A stretch of 64,000 bases of DNA from Aurantiacibacter poecillastricola (GCF_030730945.1 NZ_JAVAMS010000002.1:186001-250000); one strand, 5' to 3'. Shown: positions 24,263-34,512, counted from the first letter of the stretch. Notes: generated by a model not told the origin, from the sequence alone. Translations and numbers: made by a program.

Positions 24263-25612
24263 TCAGGCGGCCTTGTGCTTGTAGACCGAGCGGTGGTGGC
24301 TGAATTCGCGGAAGCCCCAGACGCCGTGATAGCTGCCCATGCCGCTGCCGTTCACCCCGCCGAAGGGCAGGCGGTTCTCGAGGTAGTGCGAGAACACGCC
24401 GTTAAGGGTGGTACCGCCCGAGCTGGTGCGCTTGAGAACCTTGTCCATGTTCTCCTCGCTTGACGAGAACATGTAGAGCGCCAGCGGCTTGTCGCGCGCC
24501 TCGATATAGTCGATCACCTGGTCGAGCGTGTCGTAGGTCATTACCGGCAGGACGGGGGCGAAGATCTCGTCCTGCATGACCTTCATCTGCGGGGTGACAT
24601 TGGTAAGCATGGTCGGGTGGATCGTGAGATCGTCTTCGTCCATCTGGCCGCCCACGGCGATGTTGGCACCCTTGGCCACGGCATCGTCAACGAGGCCCTT
24701 CACGCGGCTGAAATTCCGCTCGTTCACGATCTGCGCGATCGAGGACTTGTCGAGCTCGCCCGAGCCGTAGAGGTTCTTCTGGACGTTTTCGCGGAAGCCC
24801 TCGACCAGCTCGTCCTGCTTGTCCTCGGGCACGAAGACGTAGTCCGGGCAGATGCAGGCCTGTCCGCCATTGAACTGCTTGGCTCCCGCCAACGCGGCGG
24901 CGACTGGCGCTATCTCGGTGCCGTGATCGATGATGACGGGGCTCTTGCCGCCCAGCTCCAGGGTGACGGTGGAAAGATGCTTCGCCGCCGCCGCCATCAC
25001 GATCTTGCCCACACGTGGCGAGCCGGTGAAGAAGATGTGGTTGAACGGCAGTTCCAGCAGCGCCTCTGCCACCGAGACATCGCCTTCGAACACCGCGCAT
25101 TCGTTTTCCTCGAACACTTCCTCGACGATGGCCTTGGCGATCTTCGCGACGTTCGGGCAGAGGTCGGTCAGCTTCACCATGCAGGTGTTGCCCGCCGCGA
25201 TGGCCGCTGCGACCGGGCCGAAGGTAAGGCCGAGCGGAAAGTTCCACGGACCGAGGATCAGGCAGACGCCGCGCGCCTCTGGCACGATCATCGCCGTGTC
25301 GTTCCCACCCTTCGAGGGTTCGACCGAAGTGGGCTGCATCCACTCTTCGAGATTGTCGATGTTGAGCTGGATATTGCCGATCACGCCCATCACCTCGGTC
25401 GTGCGGATCTCGGCCTCGGGCTTGCGCGTATCTTTCAGCACGGCGGCAACGATATCGTCCGCATGCGCCTCGACCGCATTCTTCAGTTTGGTGAGCTTCG
25501 CCTTGCGCGCAGCGGCGTCGGAGGCCTTGGCGTTCCACTGGTTCGCCCGCTGTGCCTCGAACACGCGCTTGATGTCGGCGGAAAGGTCTGCAGCGGTGGG
25601 TTGGTCGGTCAT
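24263..25612 (-). CDS. Aldehyde dehydrogenase, probable aromatic aldehyde (vanillin/coniferyl) dehydrogenase
   Basis: This 449-residue NAD(P)-dependent enzyme has the shorter class-3-like build. The catalytic Cys is in NGGQACICPDYV, the general base Glu in TVTLELGGKSP, and the nucleotide-binding loop in FFTGSPRVGKIV. It ends RLPFGGVNGSGMGSYHG, typical of coniferyl aldehyde dehydrogenase and YwdH-type proteins. The gene follows ligB by 19 bases. It thus closes a ligA-ligB-aldehyde dehydrogenase operon, and vanillin or another lignin aldehyde is the natural candidate substrate. Its length is below that of Sphingobium LigV, so the exact aldehyde is unproven. Confidence 0.85.
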   Translation of the reverse strand: MTDQPTAADLSADIKRVFEAQRANQWNAKASDAAARKAKLTKLKNAVEAHADDIVAAVLKDTRKPEAEIRTTEVMGVIGNIQLNIDNLEEWMQPTSVEPSKGGNDTAMIVPEARGVCLILGPWNFPLGLTFGPVAAAIAAGNTCMVKLTDLCPNVAKIAKAIVEEVFEENECAVFEGDVSVAEALLELPFNHIFFTGSPRVGKIVMAAAAKHLSTVTLELGGKSPVIIDHGTEIAPVAAALAGAKQFNGGQACICPDYVFVPEDKQDELVEGFRENVQKNLYGSGELDKSSIAQIVNERNFSRVKGLVDDAVAKGANIAVGGQMDEDDLTIHPTMLTNVTPQMKVMQDEIFAPVLPVMTYDTLDQVIDYIEARDKPLALYMFSSSEENMDKVLKRTSSGGTTLNGVFSHYLENRLPFGGVNGSGMGSYHGVWGFREFSHHRSVYKHKAA

Positions 25613-25631
25613 GTCTGGTCCTGCTCCCGGT

Positions 25632-27315
<1,684 letters not shown>

Positions 27316-27393
27316 GACAGGCGGAGGCGTAGCGGCGAGCAGTCACCAAATTGAAAGGGCAGGGCTAGGGAATGCTACCCATGTCCCGAAGGC

Positions 27394-28428
27394 CTAGCGC
27401 ACCTCCTGGATTTCCTCGCTGCGGCACTGCGAATAGGTGCTCCATCCCGAGCACATGCCATAGGGGCTGCGAATGAATATCGCCTCGATCCGGGTGATCT
27501 CGCCGTTCTCGACCTTGAACAGCTCGCCGATCTGCCAGGTCCAGTTGATCGGGCGATGATCGAAGAAACCGAAGGCGAACACCAGTCCGCGTTCGGGGTC
27601 CACCGCCACGGATCGGCGATCGCGCACTCCGGTGACGACCCCTTCCAGCGCTTCCTCAAACTGCTGGCGACATTCCAGGATGGTGCCGAAAGCGGGCCGG
27701 TCGGCAAGGTCGTGCCCCGCGGGCGCCGCGGCGATGACGCCGTTCTCGATACGCAGACAATCGTTGGAGAACGGGTAGTAACCCTGACCGTCGTTCCGTT
27801 GCAGCCCTTCGAAATAGGCATTGCCGATTGCGATCAGCTCGGCACGGGTATGGCGTTCGCTCTCGGGAACGGGCGTCAGATAGCCTTCCCACGGTTCGCC
27901 CAATGCCTCTACTGCGGCTCCGATGGCGGGAAAGGGATTGGTGGAGGTGGCGTCTGACGAGTCGCCCAGCCCCCTCTCCGGTCGAGCGGCGATCTGCTCG
28001 ATTTCGCTGATCCGGCCATCGGCATCGATGCGCAGTCGCAAGGCGACCCCGACCGGCTCTGCCTCGAGGTCCGGCCCGGCGGCGCTGCTGCCAGCCACCT
28101 CGCGCACGGTTGCCAGCGCGGCGACCTGCTGGGTCTCCACGTCGGAGACGACCAGCCGGTAACCCTGTGCGGAGCTCGTCGTCGCCCACAGTCCTTCGTT
28201 GCCGAGCGGCAGTTCGACGCCGTTCTCCGTAAAGCGGACTGTGCGGGCGAAGAGCGCGTCCGATACGTTCCCCTCGGCCATCGCCTGCAGGTAGCTCTCG
28301 ACATATCCTTCCAGGCATTCTCGCTGGCAGGATTGCTCCTCCGGCGGAACGCCGCCCACCTGTGCGGCGGCCGGAATGGCAAGTGCGGCCAAGAGCGCGC
28401 CAAGGCCCATCGCGATCAGTCGTAACAT
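27394..28428 (-). CDS. Secreted hypothetical protein with repeated SnoaL/NTF2-like segments
   Basis: The 344-residue product begins at the ATG at 28428, preceded by GGGGAGGA; an in-frame TTG two codons earlier is less likely. It has a signal peptide (LRLIAMGLGALLAALAIPAAAQ). Two similar halves start at about 35 (CLEGYVESYLQAMAEGNVSDAL) and about 195 (ELIAIGNAYFEGLQRNDGQG). Each resembles the opening of an NTF2-like or SnoaL-like domain, and paired cysteines (CQREC, NDCLRI, ILECRQQ) suggest disulfides. Similar secreted proteins of unknown function are common in sphingomonads. Its place between the lig operon and ferC is suggestive only. Confidence 0.7.
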   Translation of the reverse strand: MLRLIAMGLGALLAALAIPAAAQVGGVPPEEQSCQRECLEGYVESYLQAMAEGNVSDALFARTVRFTENGVELPLGNEGLWATTSSAQGYRLVVSDVETQQVAALATVREVAGSSAAGPDLEAEPVGVALRLRIDADGRISEIEQIAARPERGLGDSSDATSTNPFPAIGAAVEALGEPWEGYLTPVPESERHTRAELIAIGNAYFEGLQRNDGQGYYPFSNDCLRIENGVIAAAPAGHDLADRPAFGTILECRQQFEEALEGVVTGVRDRRSVAVDPERGLVFAFGFFDHRPINWTWQIGELFKVENGEITRIEAIFIRSPYGMCSGWSTYSQCRSEEIQEVR

Positions 28429-28509
28429 CGGCAATCCTCCCCTCGGCCTGCTTCCGGGCCTTCGGGGTCAGACTGTATCGATTTTCGCGGCGCTGGCCAG
28501 TGGCGGGCG

Positions 28510-28935
28510 TCAGTCCGTGCCATCACCTTGCCACAGGGCATTGAGGGCGGGGAGCAGGTGGCTGCGATGTTCGGCGGGAACGCGGGCGATCAGCTCGACT
28601 TCGAATTGCTCTATCACGTCCAACGCCTTCCCGCGCATCGTATCGCCCTGTGCTGTCAGCATGAGGCCCTGAGACTTGCCGTCGATCGCATGCCGTTCGA
28701 TCAGGCCCGCATCGTCCAGCCGCTTGAGCAGGGGCACCATGTTGGCCCGCTGGATATCCAGCTTGCGGCCCAGTGCGCTGGCGGTGATCTCGGGATTCTC
28801 CGCGATCAGCAGCAGCGCCGAAGCTTCCGACTGGCGCAGGTCCAGCTGGGCCAGCCGTCCCGCCAGTTCTGCACCTGCGACATTGGCGGCGCGGCGCAGC
28901 GAGTAACCGGGAAAGCGGATCAGCGGATCGTCCAT
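28510..28935 (-). CDS. ferC: MarR-family repressor, FerC-like
   Basis: This 141-residue MarR regulator has a winged-helix core: helices LRQSEASALLLIAENPEITASALGR and LDIQRANMVPLLKRLDDAGLI, then the wing ERHAIDGKSQGLMLT. In Sphingobium SYK-6 a MarR protein (FerC) sits beside ferBA, represses it and is released by feruloyl-CoA or related thioesters. Here the gene is divergent from ferB with a 105-base gap containing a clear palindrome (28962-28985). Context makes FerC the best call; other hydroxycinnamoyl-CoA-responsive MarR proteins such as HcaR or CouR are the alternative names. Confidence 0.8.
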   Translation of the reverse strand: MDDPLIRFPGYSLRRAANVAGAELAGRLAQLDLRQSEASALLLIAENPEITASALGRKLDIQRANMVPLLKRLDDAGLIERHAIDGKSQGLMLTAQGDTMRGKALDVIEQFEVELIARVPAEHRSHLLPALNALWQGDGTD

Positions 28936-28961
28936 CCCTTATGGCTAGCGAATGTTGTTGC

Positions 28962-28985
28962 CCATAGCAATCGGCATCGCTATGG
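28962..28985. promoter_or_regulatory. Probable FerC operator in the ferC-ferB divergent gap
   Basis: Perfect 7-base arms CCATAGC and GCTATGG are separated by ten bases (AATCGGCATC). Nine of the 12 base pairs in the 24-base element are symmetric. It is centred about 67 bases before ferB and 38 bases before ferC, in the only gap between the two divergent genes. The size suits a MarR dimer. A TTGTTG hexamer at 28955-28960 just upstream may be a -35 element for ferB. Confidence 0.6.
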
Positions 28986-29040
28986 CGCATGACAATTATC
29001 GCAGAGGCGTGCGAGTCGCGCCACAGAGAGGAGAACCATC

Positions 29041-29913
29041 ATGGCCGACAATGCGAAGGGTCCTTCCCAGCCCGATCCCCGCCCCCAGGAAGAAACCGTA
29101 AAGTACGAGATCGTGGACGGCGTTGCCTGGGTCTCGCTCAACCGCCCGGACAAGAAGAACTGCCAGAGCCCGAAGCTCAACCGCCAGATGATGGTGGTAC
29201 TCGACGAGCTGGAATTCCGTGACGACGTGCAGGTGCTTGTCCTCACCGGTGAGGGCGATTCGTGGTCGGCGGGCATGGACCTGCTGGAATACTTCCGCCA
29301 CGCCGAGCAGGAAGGCCTGCACAAGGTGCGCCAGCATCAGCGGGAGGCCTATTCCTGGTGGGAGCGCCTCCGCTGGTACGAGAAGGCTACCATCGCCATG
29401 GTCAACGGCTGGTGCTTCGGCGGTGCCTACGGTCCGCTGTTCGCCTGCGACATCGCGATCGCGTCGGACAAGGCGCAGTTCGGCCTGTCCGAGATCAACT
29501 GGGCGATCCTGCCCGGCGGCGGCGCATCCAAGGTGGCGGCCGACCTCATGCCCTACCGCAAGGCCATGTATCACGCCATGATGGGCGAGAACCTGACCGG
29601 CCAGCAGGCCGCGGAGCAGGGTCTCGTCACCGAATGCGTGCCGCACGACCAGCTCAAGGCACGGGTCGGCGAAGTGGCCGACAAGCTGAAGGCCAAGGAC
29701 AGCCAGGCCCTGCGCGCCACCAAGTGGGCCATGCGCCGCGTTATGGAAATGACCTACGACAATGCCGAGGACTACCTGATCCGCGCGCAGGAAGCGCTGA
29801 ACGATTTCGGCGGCTGGGAAACCCGCAAGGAAGCGTCCAAGCAGTTCCTCGATGAAAAGACCTTCAAGCCCGGCCTCGGCGCTTTCGACAAGACGAAGGT
29901 GCAGAAGGACTAG
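29041..29913 (+). CDS. ferB: Feruloyl-CoA hydratase/lyase
   Basis: This crotonase-fold enzyme (290 residues) hydrates feruloyl-CoA and splits off acetyl-CoA to give vanillin. It resembles the p-hydroxycinnamoyl-CoA hydratase-lyases closely. The oxyanion-hole loop is SWSAGMDLLEYF, and the MVNGWCFGGAYGPLFACD segment and the SEINWAILPGG segment follow, the latter with the catalytic Glu. The ending GMKQFL-like KQFLDEKTFKPGLGAF is also characteristic. The start has a GAGAGGAGAA Shine-Dalgarno about 7 bases upstream. It is the first gene of ferBA, and its downstream gap to ferA contains two stable hairpins. Confidence 0.93.
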   Translation: MADNAKGPSQPDPRPQEETVKYEIVDGVAWVSLNRPDKKNCQSPKLNRQMMVVLDELEFRDDVQVLVLTGEGDSWSAGMDLLEYFRHAEQEGLHKVRQHQREAYSWWERLRWYEKATIAMVNGWCFGGAYGPLFACDIAIASDKAQFGLSEINWAILPGGGASKVAADLMPYRKAMYHAMMGENLTGQQAAEQGLVTECVPHDQLKARVGEVADKLKAKDSQALRATKWAMRRVMEMTYDNAEDYLIRAQEALNDFGGWETRKEASKQFLDEKTFKPGLGAFDKTKVQKD

Positions 29914-29927
29914 GCCAGACCGGCTAG

Positions 29928-29955
29928 CGGCGGCGCGGGCTTGTCCGCGCCGCCG
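29928..29955 (+). promoter_or_regulatory. Strong hairpin in the ferB-ferA gap
   Basis: An 11-base perfect stem CGGCGGCGCGG/CCGCGCCGCCG has a 6-base loop GCTTGT. It lies 15 bases after the ferB stop. There is no following T-run, so a rho-independent terminator is unlikely; it more likely stabilises the ferB 3' end or slows polymerase. Confidence 0.65.
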
Positions 29956-29986
29956 GTTCACCATAGGAATTCGCAAAAAGAACGCG

Positions 29987-30006
29987 GCCCCGGCAGATGT
30001 CGGGGC
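29987..30006 (+). promoter_or_regulatory. Second hairpin upstream of ferA
   Basis: Eight-base stem GCCCCGGC/GTCGGGGC (one G-U pair) has the loop AGAT, ending 25 bases before the ferA ATG. A short A-rich stretch (CAAAAAGAA) separates it from the first hairpin. It may modulate ferA translation or mark a processing site. Confidence 0.5.
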
Positions 30007-30031
30007 TTCGCATGTCCGAGGGGATATACCG

Positions 30032-32152
30032 ATGAGCACCCGCCGCTTCACCAACGAACAGATCGACCGCCTCCTGCGACCCAAATCGGTCGCCGTGGTC
30101 GGCGCATCGGACCGCCACGGCGCGCTGGGTTGCACGCTGCTCAACAACCTTGTGCAATACGAGTTCGATGGCGACATCTACCCGGTCAATCCCAAGCGCG
30201 AAGAGTTACAGGGCCTGAAGGTCTACAAGGACGTGAAGGACCTTCCCGCAGGCGTCGATTGCGCCGTACTTGCGATCCCCCGTCCTTTCGTGGTGCAGAC
30301 CGTGCGCGACCTTGCCGAGAATGGCTGCGGCGCCGTGGTAATCTACGCCGCGGGCTTCTCCGAAGCGGGCGAGGAAGGCGCGAAGGACCAGGCCGAACTG
30401 GCGCGCATCGCCGAAGAGCACGGCATCATCATCGAAGGCCCGAATTGCCTCGGCTGCACCAACTACGTGGAGCGCATCCCGCTCACCTTCGTCGAGACGA
30501 ACATGAAGACTCCGCCCGAAGGCACGCGGGCTGTGGGCATCGCCAGCCAGTCGGGCGCGCTGGCCGCCGTGCTGGCCACCACGCTGCATCCGCGCGGCTG
30601 CTACGTCTCGACCTCGGTTTCCACGGGGAACGAGGCGGCCTCGGGTGTCGAGGATTTCGTCGAGTGGCTGGTCGACGATCCGGCTACCGACGTCATCGCC
30701 ATGTATGTCGAGCACCTGCGTCGTCCCAAGGCCTTCATTGCCGCGGCGAGGCGCGCGCGCGCGGCGGGCAAGCCGATCGTAATGCTGCATCCGGGCAAAA
30801 GCGACAGGGCGCAGGAATCCGCTGCAACCCATACCGGCGCGATGGCAGGCAACCATGCCCTGATGAAAGCCAAGCTCCGCCGTGAAGGCATAATCTTCGC
30901 CGACACGCTGGAGGAACTGGCAGATATCGCCACCATCGCCGTGACCTGTCCTACCCTGCCGGGCGCAAACATGGCGGTGCTGGGTGAAAGCGGCGCGCTG
31001 CGCGGCCTGGCCTTCGACCTTGCGGAGGACGTTGGCCTCCAGCTGGTCGATCTCAATGACGAGAACAGCCCGAACCTGCGCGCAGTGCTGCCCGATTTCG
31101 TGCCGGTGTCGAACCCCACCGACATCACCGCCATCGGCCTGTCCGAACCGGAGATCTATACCAAGCTGCTAAGCGCCCTGCTGGAGGACGAGCGGGTCGG
31201 CTCCGTGGTTGCCTCGATCATCCAGTCCGACCCGATTACCAGCAAGATCAAGTTCCCCGCCATCCAGAAGGTGTTCGAAGGCGGAAAGCCGGCCAAGCCG
31301 CTGGTTTTCGCAGGTGTCGACGAAGGCGCGACAGTACCGCAGGACTATATCGACGGGCTGCGCGAAGTCGGGATCCCATGGTTTCCCAGCACCGAGCGCG
31401 CCTACCGCGCCATCGCCCGCCTGGCAGACCTCGCCAAACGCGACCTTGAGGCCCGCTCCGGCGAATCGCTGGAAGTGCCGGGCGTTGCCGAAGAGCACGG
31501 CGTTATCCCCGAATACCGCGCCAAGGACCTGCTGCGTCCGCTCGGCATACCGTTTCCGGAGAGCACCTTCGCCGCCAATGCCGAGGATGCTGCGAGCGCT
31601 GCCGAAGCGCTCGGCTACCCCGTGGTCATGAAGGCGCAGGCCGCCGCGCTGGGTCACAAGAGCGATGCGGGCGGCGTGATCCTGAACCTCAAGAATGCGG
31701 GCGACGTGCGCGAGGCGTTCGACCGGATGACGAACAATGTCGCGAAATACGACGCGTCGATCCGCCTCGATGGCGTGCTGGTCGAGAAAATGGGGACGAT
31801 GGGCACCGAGATGATCGTGGGCGCCAAGCACGATCCGCAATGGGGGCCGGTAGTACTCGCCGGGTTCGGCGGCGTGACGGCGGAGATCCTGAAGGACGTG
31901 AAGCTCTTCACCACCGATCTCGGGTTGGAGCAGGTGAAGGCGAAGCTGCTCGAACTGAAGCAGGCTCCGCTACTCACCGGCTGGCGCGGCTCGCCCGCGC
32001 TCGATGTCGATGCGCTGGCCGAGATGATCGTGACCATGGGCCGCATCATGGAGGGCAATCCGTCGATCCGCGAAGTCGATCTCAACCCCGTGATCGTCTA
32101 TCCGCAAGGACAGGGCGTAATGGCGCTCGACGCGCTGATGCTGGTGGACTGA
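30032..32152 (+). CDS. ferA: Feruloyl-CoA synthetase (ADP-forming acyl-CoA synthetase family)
   Basis: This 706-residue enzyme activates ferulate and related hydroxycinnamates with CoA and ATP. Domain order is CoA-binding Rossmann (1-130, RPKSVAVVGASDRHGALG), two succinyl-CoA-ligase-like domains (150-450, GIASQSGALAAVLA and the THTGAMAGNHALM His loop), and a C-terminal ATP-grasp_5 domain (480-706, GYPVVMKAQAAALGHKSDAGGV and REVDLNPVIVY). This NDP-forming architecture, rather than the adenylating type, is what Sphingobium FerA has. The start at 30032 follows GAGGGGATA; upstream residues in the same frame fall in the intergenic hairpins. It is co-oriented with ferB and faces the TonB-like gene tail-to-tail 4 bases later. 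Confidence 0.92.
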   Translation: MSTRRFTNEQIDRLLRPKSVAVVGASDRHGALGCTLLNNLVQYEFDGDIYPVNPKREELQGLKVYKDVKDLPAGVDCAVLAIPRPFVVQTVRDLAENGCGAVVIYAAGFSEAGEEGAKDQAELARIAEEHGIIIEGPNCLGCTNYVERIPLTFVETNMKTPPEGTRAVGIASQSGALAAVLATTLHPRGCYVSTSVSTGNEAASGVEDFVEWLVDDPATDVIAMYVEHLRRPKAFIAAARRARAAGKPIVMLHPGKSDRAQESAATHTGAMAGNHALMKAKLRREGIIFADTLEELADIATIAVTCPTLPGANMAVLGESGALRGLAFDLAEDVGLQLVDLNDENSPNLRAVLPDFVPVSNPTDITAIGLSEPEIYTKLLSALLEDERVGSVVASIIQSDPITSKIKFPAIQKVFEGGKPAKPLVFAGVDEGATVPQDYIDGLREVGIPWFPSTERAYRAIARLADLAKRDLEARSGESLEVPGVAEEHGVIPEYRAKDLLRPLGIPFPESTFAANAEDAASAAEALGYPVVMKAQAAALGHKSDAGGVILNLKNAGDVREAFDRMTNNVAKYDASIRLDGVLVEKMGTMGTEMIVGAKHDPQWGPVVLAGFGGVTAEILKDVKLFTTDLGLEQVKAKLLELKQAPLLTGWRGSPALDVDALAEMIVTMGRIMEGNPSIREVDLNPVIVYPQGQGVMALDALMLVD

Positions 32153-32156
32153 CGCT

Positions 32157-32990
32157 TCACGACCCGCGGGAGCGGCGCGTGTAGTCGATCCGGATCCGTA
32201 CCCAGCTTCCGACCTGGTATTCACCACCGAGGCGCGGTGGACGGACCTTGAACTGCCACGCCGCCGCCTGGACGGCGCGCGCGATCCCTGCGCCTTGCGG
32301 ATATTCATCTATTATTTCGCAATCTTCCACGCGCCACTCCGGCGCCGTGCGGCAGGCGATGAGCGCCCAGCCGGGGCTGCGGGCAGTAGAGAGGTAGCCG
32401 GCGAGGTCCTCCGGCCCGGGTTCCCGGTACCAGCTTGCCGCATAAAGGGGCGAACCATCGGGCGCGGTGCCGACCCGTTCGCTATCCGCACCTCGGCTGT
32501 TACCTGTGTCGGCAGGTCCGTAATTGGCGCCCGGCCTCACGACGGCACGGATGCTCGAAGTCGCGCTCGCAGTGGGCGTGGGCGCAGGCGAAGGGCGCGG
32601 TTCCGGCGGCGGGACAGTCAGCGGCGCAGGAATCGGAACGGGAAGGGCAGTCGGCAGGGACGGCTGCTGCGGGGCGATTGGCGCGAGGCTTGGCGAGACA
32701 GCCTGATCTTGCTGCGTGCTTTCTGGCGTATCCGGTTCCTCGGGCTGGGCGCTTTCGGGTGCCTGGCTCACATCGAAACTGGTGATGGTGGGGGCTTCCG
32801 GTCCGCTCATCTCCGTACGAAAGCCGATCGAGAGAAGCAGCAGGATGATGAGAAGTTCGATCGCCAGCGCGAGAAAAAGTGCGCGACCCCGGCGGAGTGC
32901 ACCGCGTGGCAGCCAGCCGGAATACCACGCCGGGCCTGAATCTGGCGAACCTACCTGGCCGCGCGCATGGATGATCGACTGTCCTGTCAC
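32157..32990 (-). CDS. TonB-like envelope protein
   Basis: The product is up to 277 residues, reading from a GTG at 32990 with no clear Shine-Dalgarno. A cytoplasmic, positively charged N-terminus precedes one membrane helix (LFLALAIELLIILLLLSIGF). A long Pro/Ala/Thr/Glu-rich periplasmic linker with many PxP units follows, and then a small C-terminal domain. That domain holds CRTAPEWRVEDCEIIDEYPQGAGIARAVQAAAWQFKVRPPRLGGEYQVGSW in outline, and ends WVRIRIDYTR, like the TonB C-terminal fold. No exbB or exbD genes or TonB-dependent receptor are adjacent. It could energise a receptor or be a TonB-fold scaffold. Confidence 0.65.
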   Translation of the reverse strand: MTGQSIIHARGQVGSPDSGPAWYSGWLPRGALRRGRALFLALAIELLIILLLLSIGFRTEMSGPEAPTITSFDVSQAPESAQPEEPDTPESTQQDQAVSPSLAPIAPQQPSLPTALPVPIPAPLTVPPPEPRPSPAPTPTASATSSIRAVVRPGANYGPADTGNSRGADSERVGTAPDGSPLYAASWYREPGPEDLAGYLSTARSPGWALIACRTAPEWRVEDCEIIDEYPQGAGIARAVQAAAWQFKVRPPRLGGEYQVGSWVRIRIDYTRRSRGS

Positions 32991-33070
32991 TTGCGAACGG
33001 GATCTCTAGGACAAAAGGGATGAACGCGCACTGGCAGTGATGGGCGAGGCGTTCAACCGCTATGGCGGGC

Positions 33071-33108
33071 AAAGAAAAGGGGCCGGAAGATCGCTCCTCC
33101 AGCCCCTC
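33071..33108 (-). terminator. Rho-independent terminator after the OmpA gene
   Basis: Read on the minus strand, GGGGCTGGAGGA and TCTTCCGGCCCC pair (with two G-U pairs) around a short loop, followed by TTTTCTTT. It begins about 25 bases after the OmpA stop codon at 33133. Confidence 0.85.
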
Positions 33109-33132
33109 TCTGATTATGTGTAGCGTTGCCGC

Positions 33133-34344
33133 TTACATGCCCGAACCCGGACCGTAGGTGACTTCCACGCGGCGGTTCTGCAGCTCACGCACACCGTCGG
33201 CGGTCGGCACGCGGGGCATGCTCTCGCCGAAGGCTTCGGTGGAGATGCGCGACGCCGGGATGCCGCGACCGGTGAGGTATTCCTGCACCGAGTCGTTGCG
33301 ACGCTCTGCCAGGCCCATGTTGTACTCGACGGTACCCGAACGGTCGGTGTGACCGGCGAGCATGATCGAGGCCGAGCCGCAATCGCCATAGGCGGTGATC
33401 GCCGAGTTCAGCACGGTGGCCGCTTCCGGAGTGATCGTCGACTCGTCCCAGTCGAAGAACACGATGTACGGACCCTGCTCGCAAACCGGCGCCGGCGGAG
33501 GCGGCGGGGGCGGCGGGGGAGGAGGCGGCGGGGGCGGCGGCGGGGGCGGAGGCGGCGGGGGCGGCGGCGGAGCCGCTTCTTCGCCACCGAACATGAACCG
33601 CAGGCCCATCGTGCCCGAGTGCTGTGCGAAGTCGGTCGACATCGAGATCGGCAGCAGGCTGGTGTTGTCGAACGTGGGTTCGTCGATCAGGCGACGATAC
33701 TTGTATTCGGCAAACAGCTGGGCGCTGTCCGAAAGGTTGGCCGAGATACCGGCGATGCCCTGATAGGCAAAGGTGGTATCGGCATCGTTCACGATGCGAA
33801 TGTCGCTCGGCAGGTAGTCGAGGTCGACCACGAAGATACCGGCGCCGGCGCCGATATAGGGTTCGACCGCGCCAAGCTGGATGTCGTACAGCGCGTTGAG
33901 GAAGACGCCATAGGTCTCCACATCGCCGCGACCGTCAGCCAGGATCGCACCCACGCTGGTGCCGTTCGGCTCGCCACGAAGCAGCACGGCGCCGGAATCG
34001 GAACCGTCGATGTTCGCGCCGCCGACGGTCAGGCCGCGGTGGAAGTCGACATCCATGGACTGGTAGTTACCGTCGAGTTCGAGACGGAAACCGTTGTCGA
34101 AGGCGTAACCGATCTGGGCGCCAGCGGTCCAACCCAGGTCGACATTGGTTTCGAACTCATAGGGCGTGCCGGCGGGAATTGCCCCAACGCGATCGGTCGC
34201 ATCCACGGTATCGGTAAATTCACCCTCGTTATCGGCGTTCTCGTTCGTCACGACACCGCCGCTAACTCCGATATAGGCCTGTGCCTGGGCGGCTGCCGGG
34301 AAGGCGAGCGCGACCAGAGAGGCACTGATCAAAAGTCTTTTCAT
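33133..34344 (-). CDS. OmpA-family outer-membrane porin with polyproline linker
   Basis: The protein has 403 residues. A signal peptide (LLISASLVALAFPAAAQA) precedes an eight-strand outer-membrane barrel (about 22-250, ending in GLRFMFGG). A linker of 26 consecutive prolines (coding bases 33493-33570) follows, and then a peptidoglycan-binding OmpA domain. That domain contains YIVFFDWDESTITPEA, LAGHTDRSGTVEYNMGLAERRNDSVQEYL and NRRVEVTYG. It anchors the outer membrane to peptidoglycan. The linker is exceptionally pure. The ATG at 34344 is set by the signal peptide. A strong terminator follows the gene, and 168 upstream bases hold its promoter; a TATGAT on the minus strand is a possible -10. 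Confidence 0.92.
   Translation of the reverse strand: MKRLLISASLVALAFPAAAQAQAYIGVSGGVVTNENADNEGEFTDTVDATDRVGAIPAGTPYEFETNVDLGWTAGAQIGYAFDNGFRLELDGNYQSMDVDFHRGLTVGGANIDGSDSGAVLLRGEPNGTSVGAILADGRGDVETYGVFLNALYDIQLGAVEPYIGAGAGIFVVDLDYLPSDIRIVNDADTTFAYQGIAGISANLSDSAQLFAEYKYRRLIDEPTFDNTSLLPISMSTDFAQHSGTMGLRFMFGGEEAAPPPPPPPPPPPPPPPPPPPPPPPPPPAPVCEQGPYIVFFDWDESTITPEAATVLNSAITAYGDCGSASIMLAGHTDRSGTVEYNMGLAERRNDSVQEYLTGRGIPASRISTEAFGESMPRVPTADGVRELQNRRVEVTYGPGSGM
33493..33570 (-). repeat. Polyproline codon tract
   Basis: Twenty-six CCN codons in a row, mostly CCG, with CCC and CCT interspersed, lie inside the OmpA gene. The opposite strand reads as polyglycine or polyarginine in other frames. Slippage in copying such a GC-only tract would change the linker length in steps of one proline. 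Confidence 0.9.
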
Positions 34345-34512
34345 TGTTGTCCTCATTACGTCCAACGGGAAAACCCTCCCGCATCCCTTGCTCAATCGGG
34401 ACCTTACATCATAGTTCCGCGAAGGAGAACAAATCTTTCAATCCCGATCAGGGTGTTGCGCAAAATCCACAATCTGCGCGCACCCGCTATGTTGCGAAGC
34501 GATCGAACTGCT

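Noticed and set aside
24250..24275. Small hairpin CCGCC-TTCA-GGCGG between the convergent HTH-DUF4019 and aldehyde dehydrogenase genes.
   Set aside because: The stem is only five base pairs, overlaps the aldehyde dehydrogenase stop and has no T-run on either side, so a terminator is not supported.
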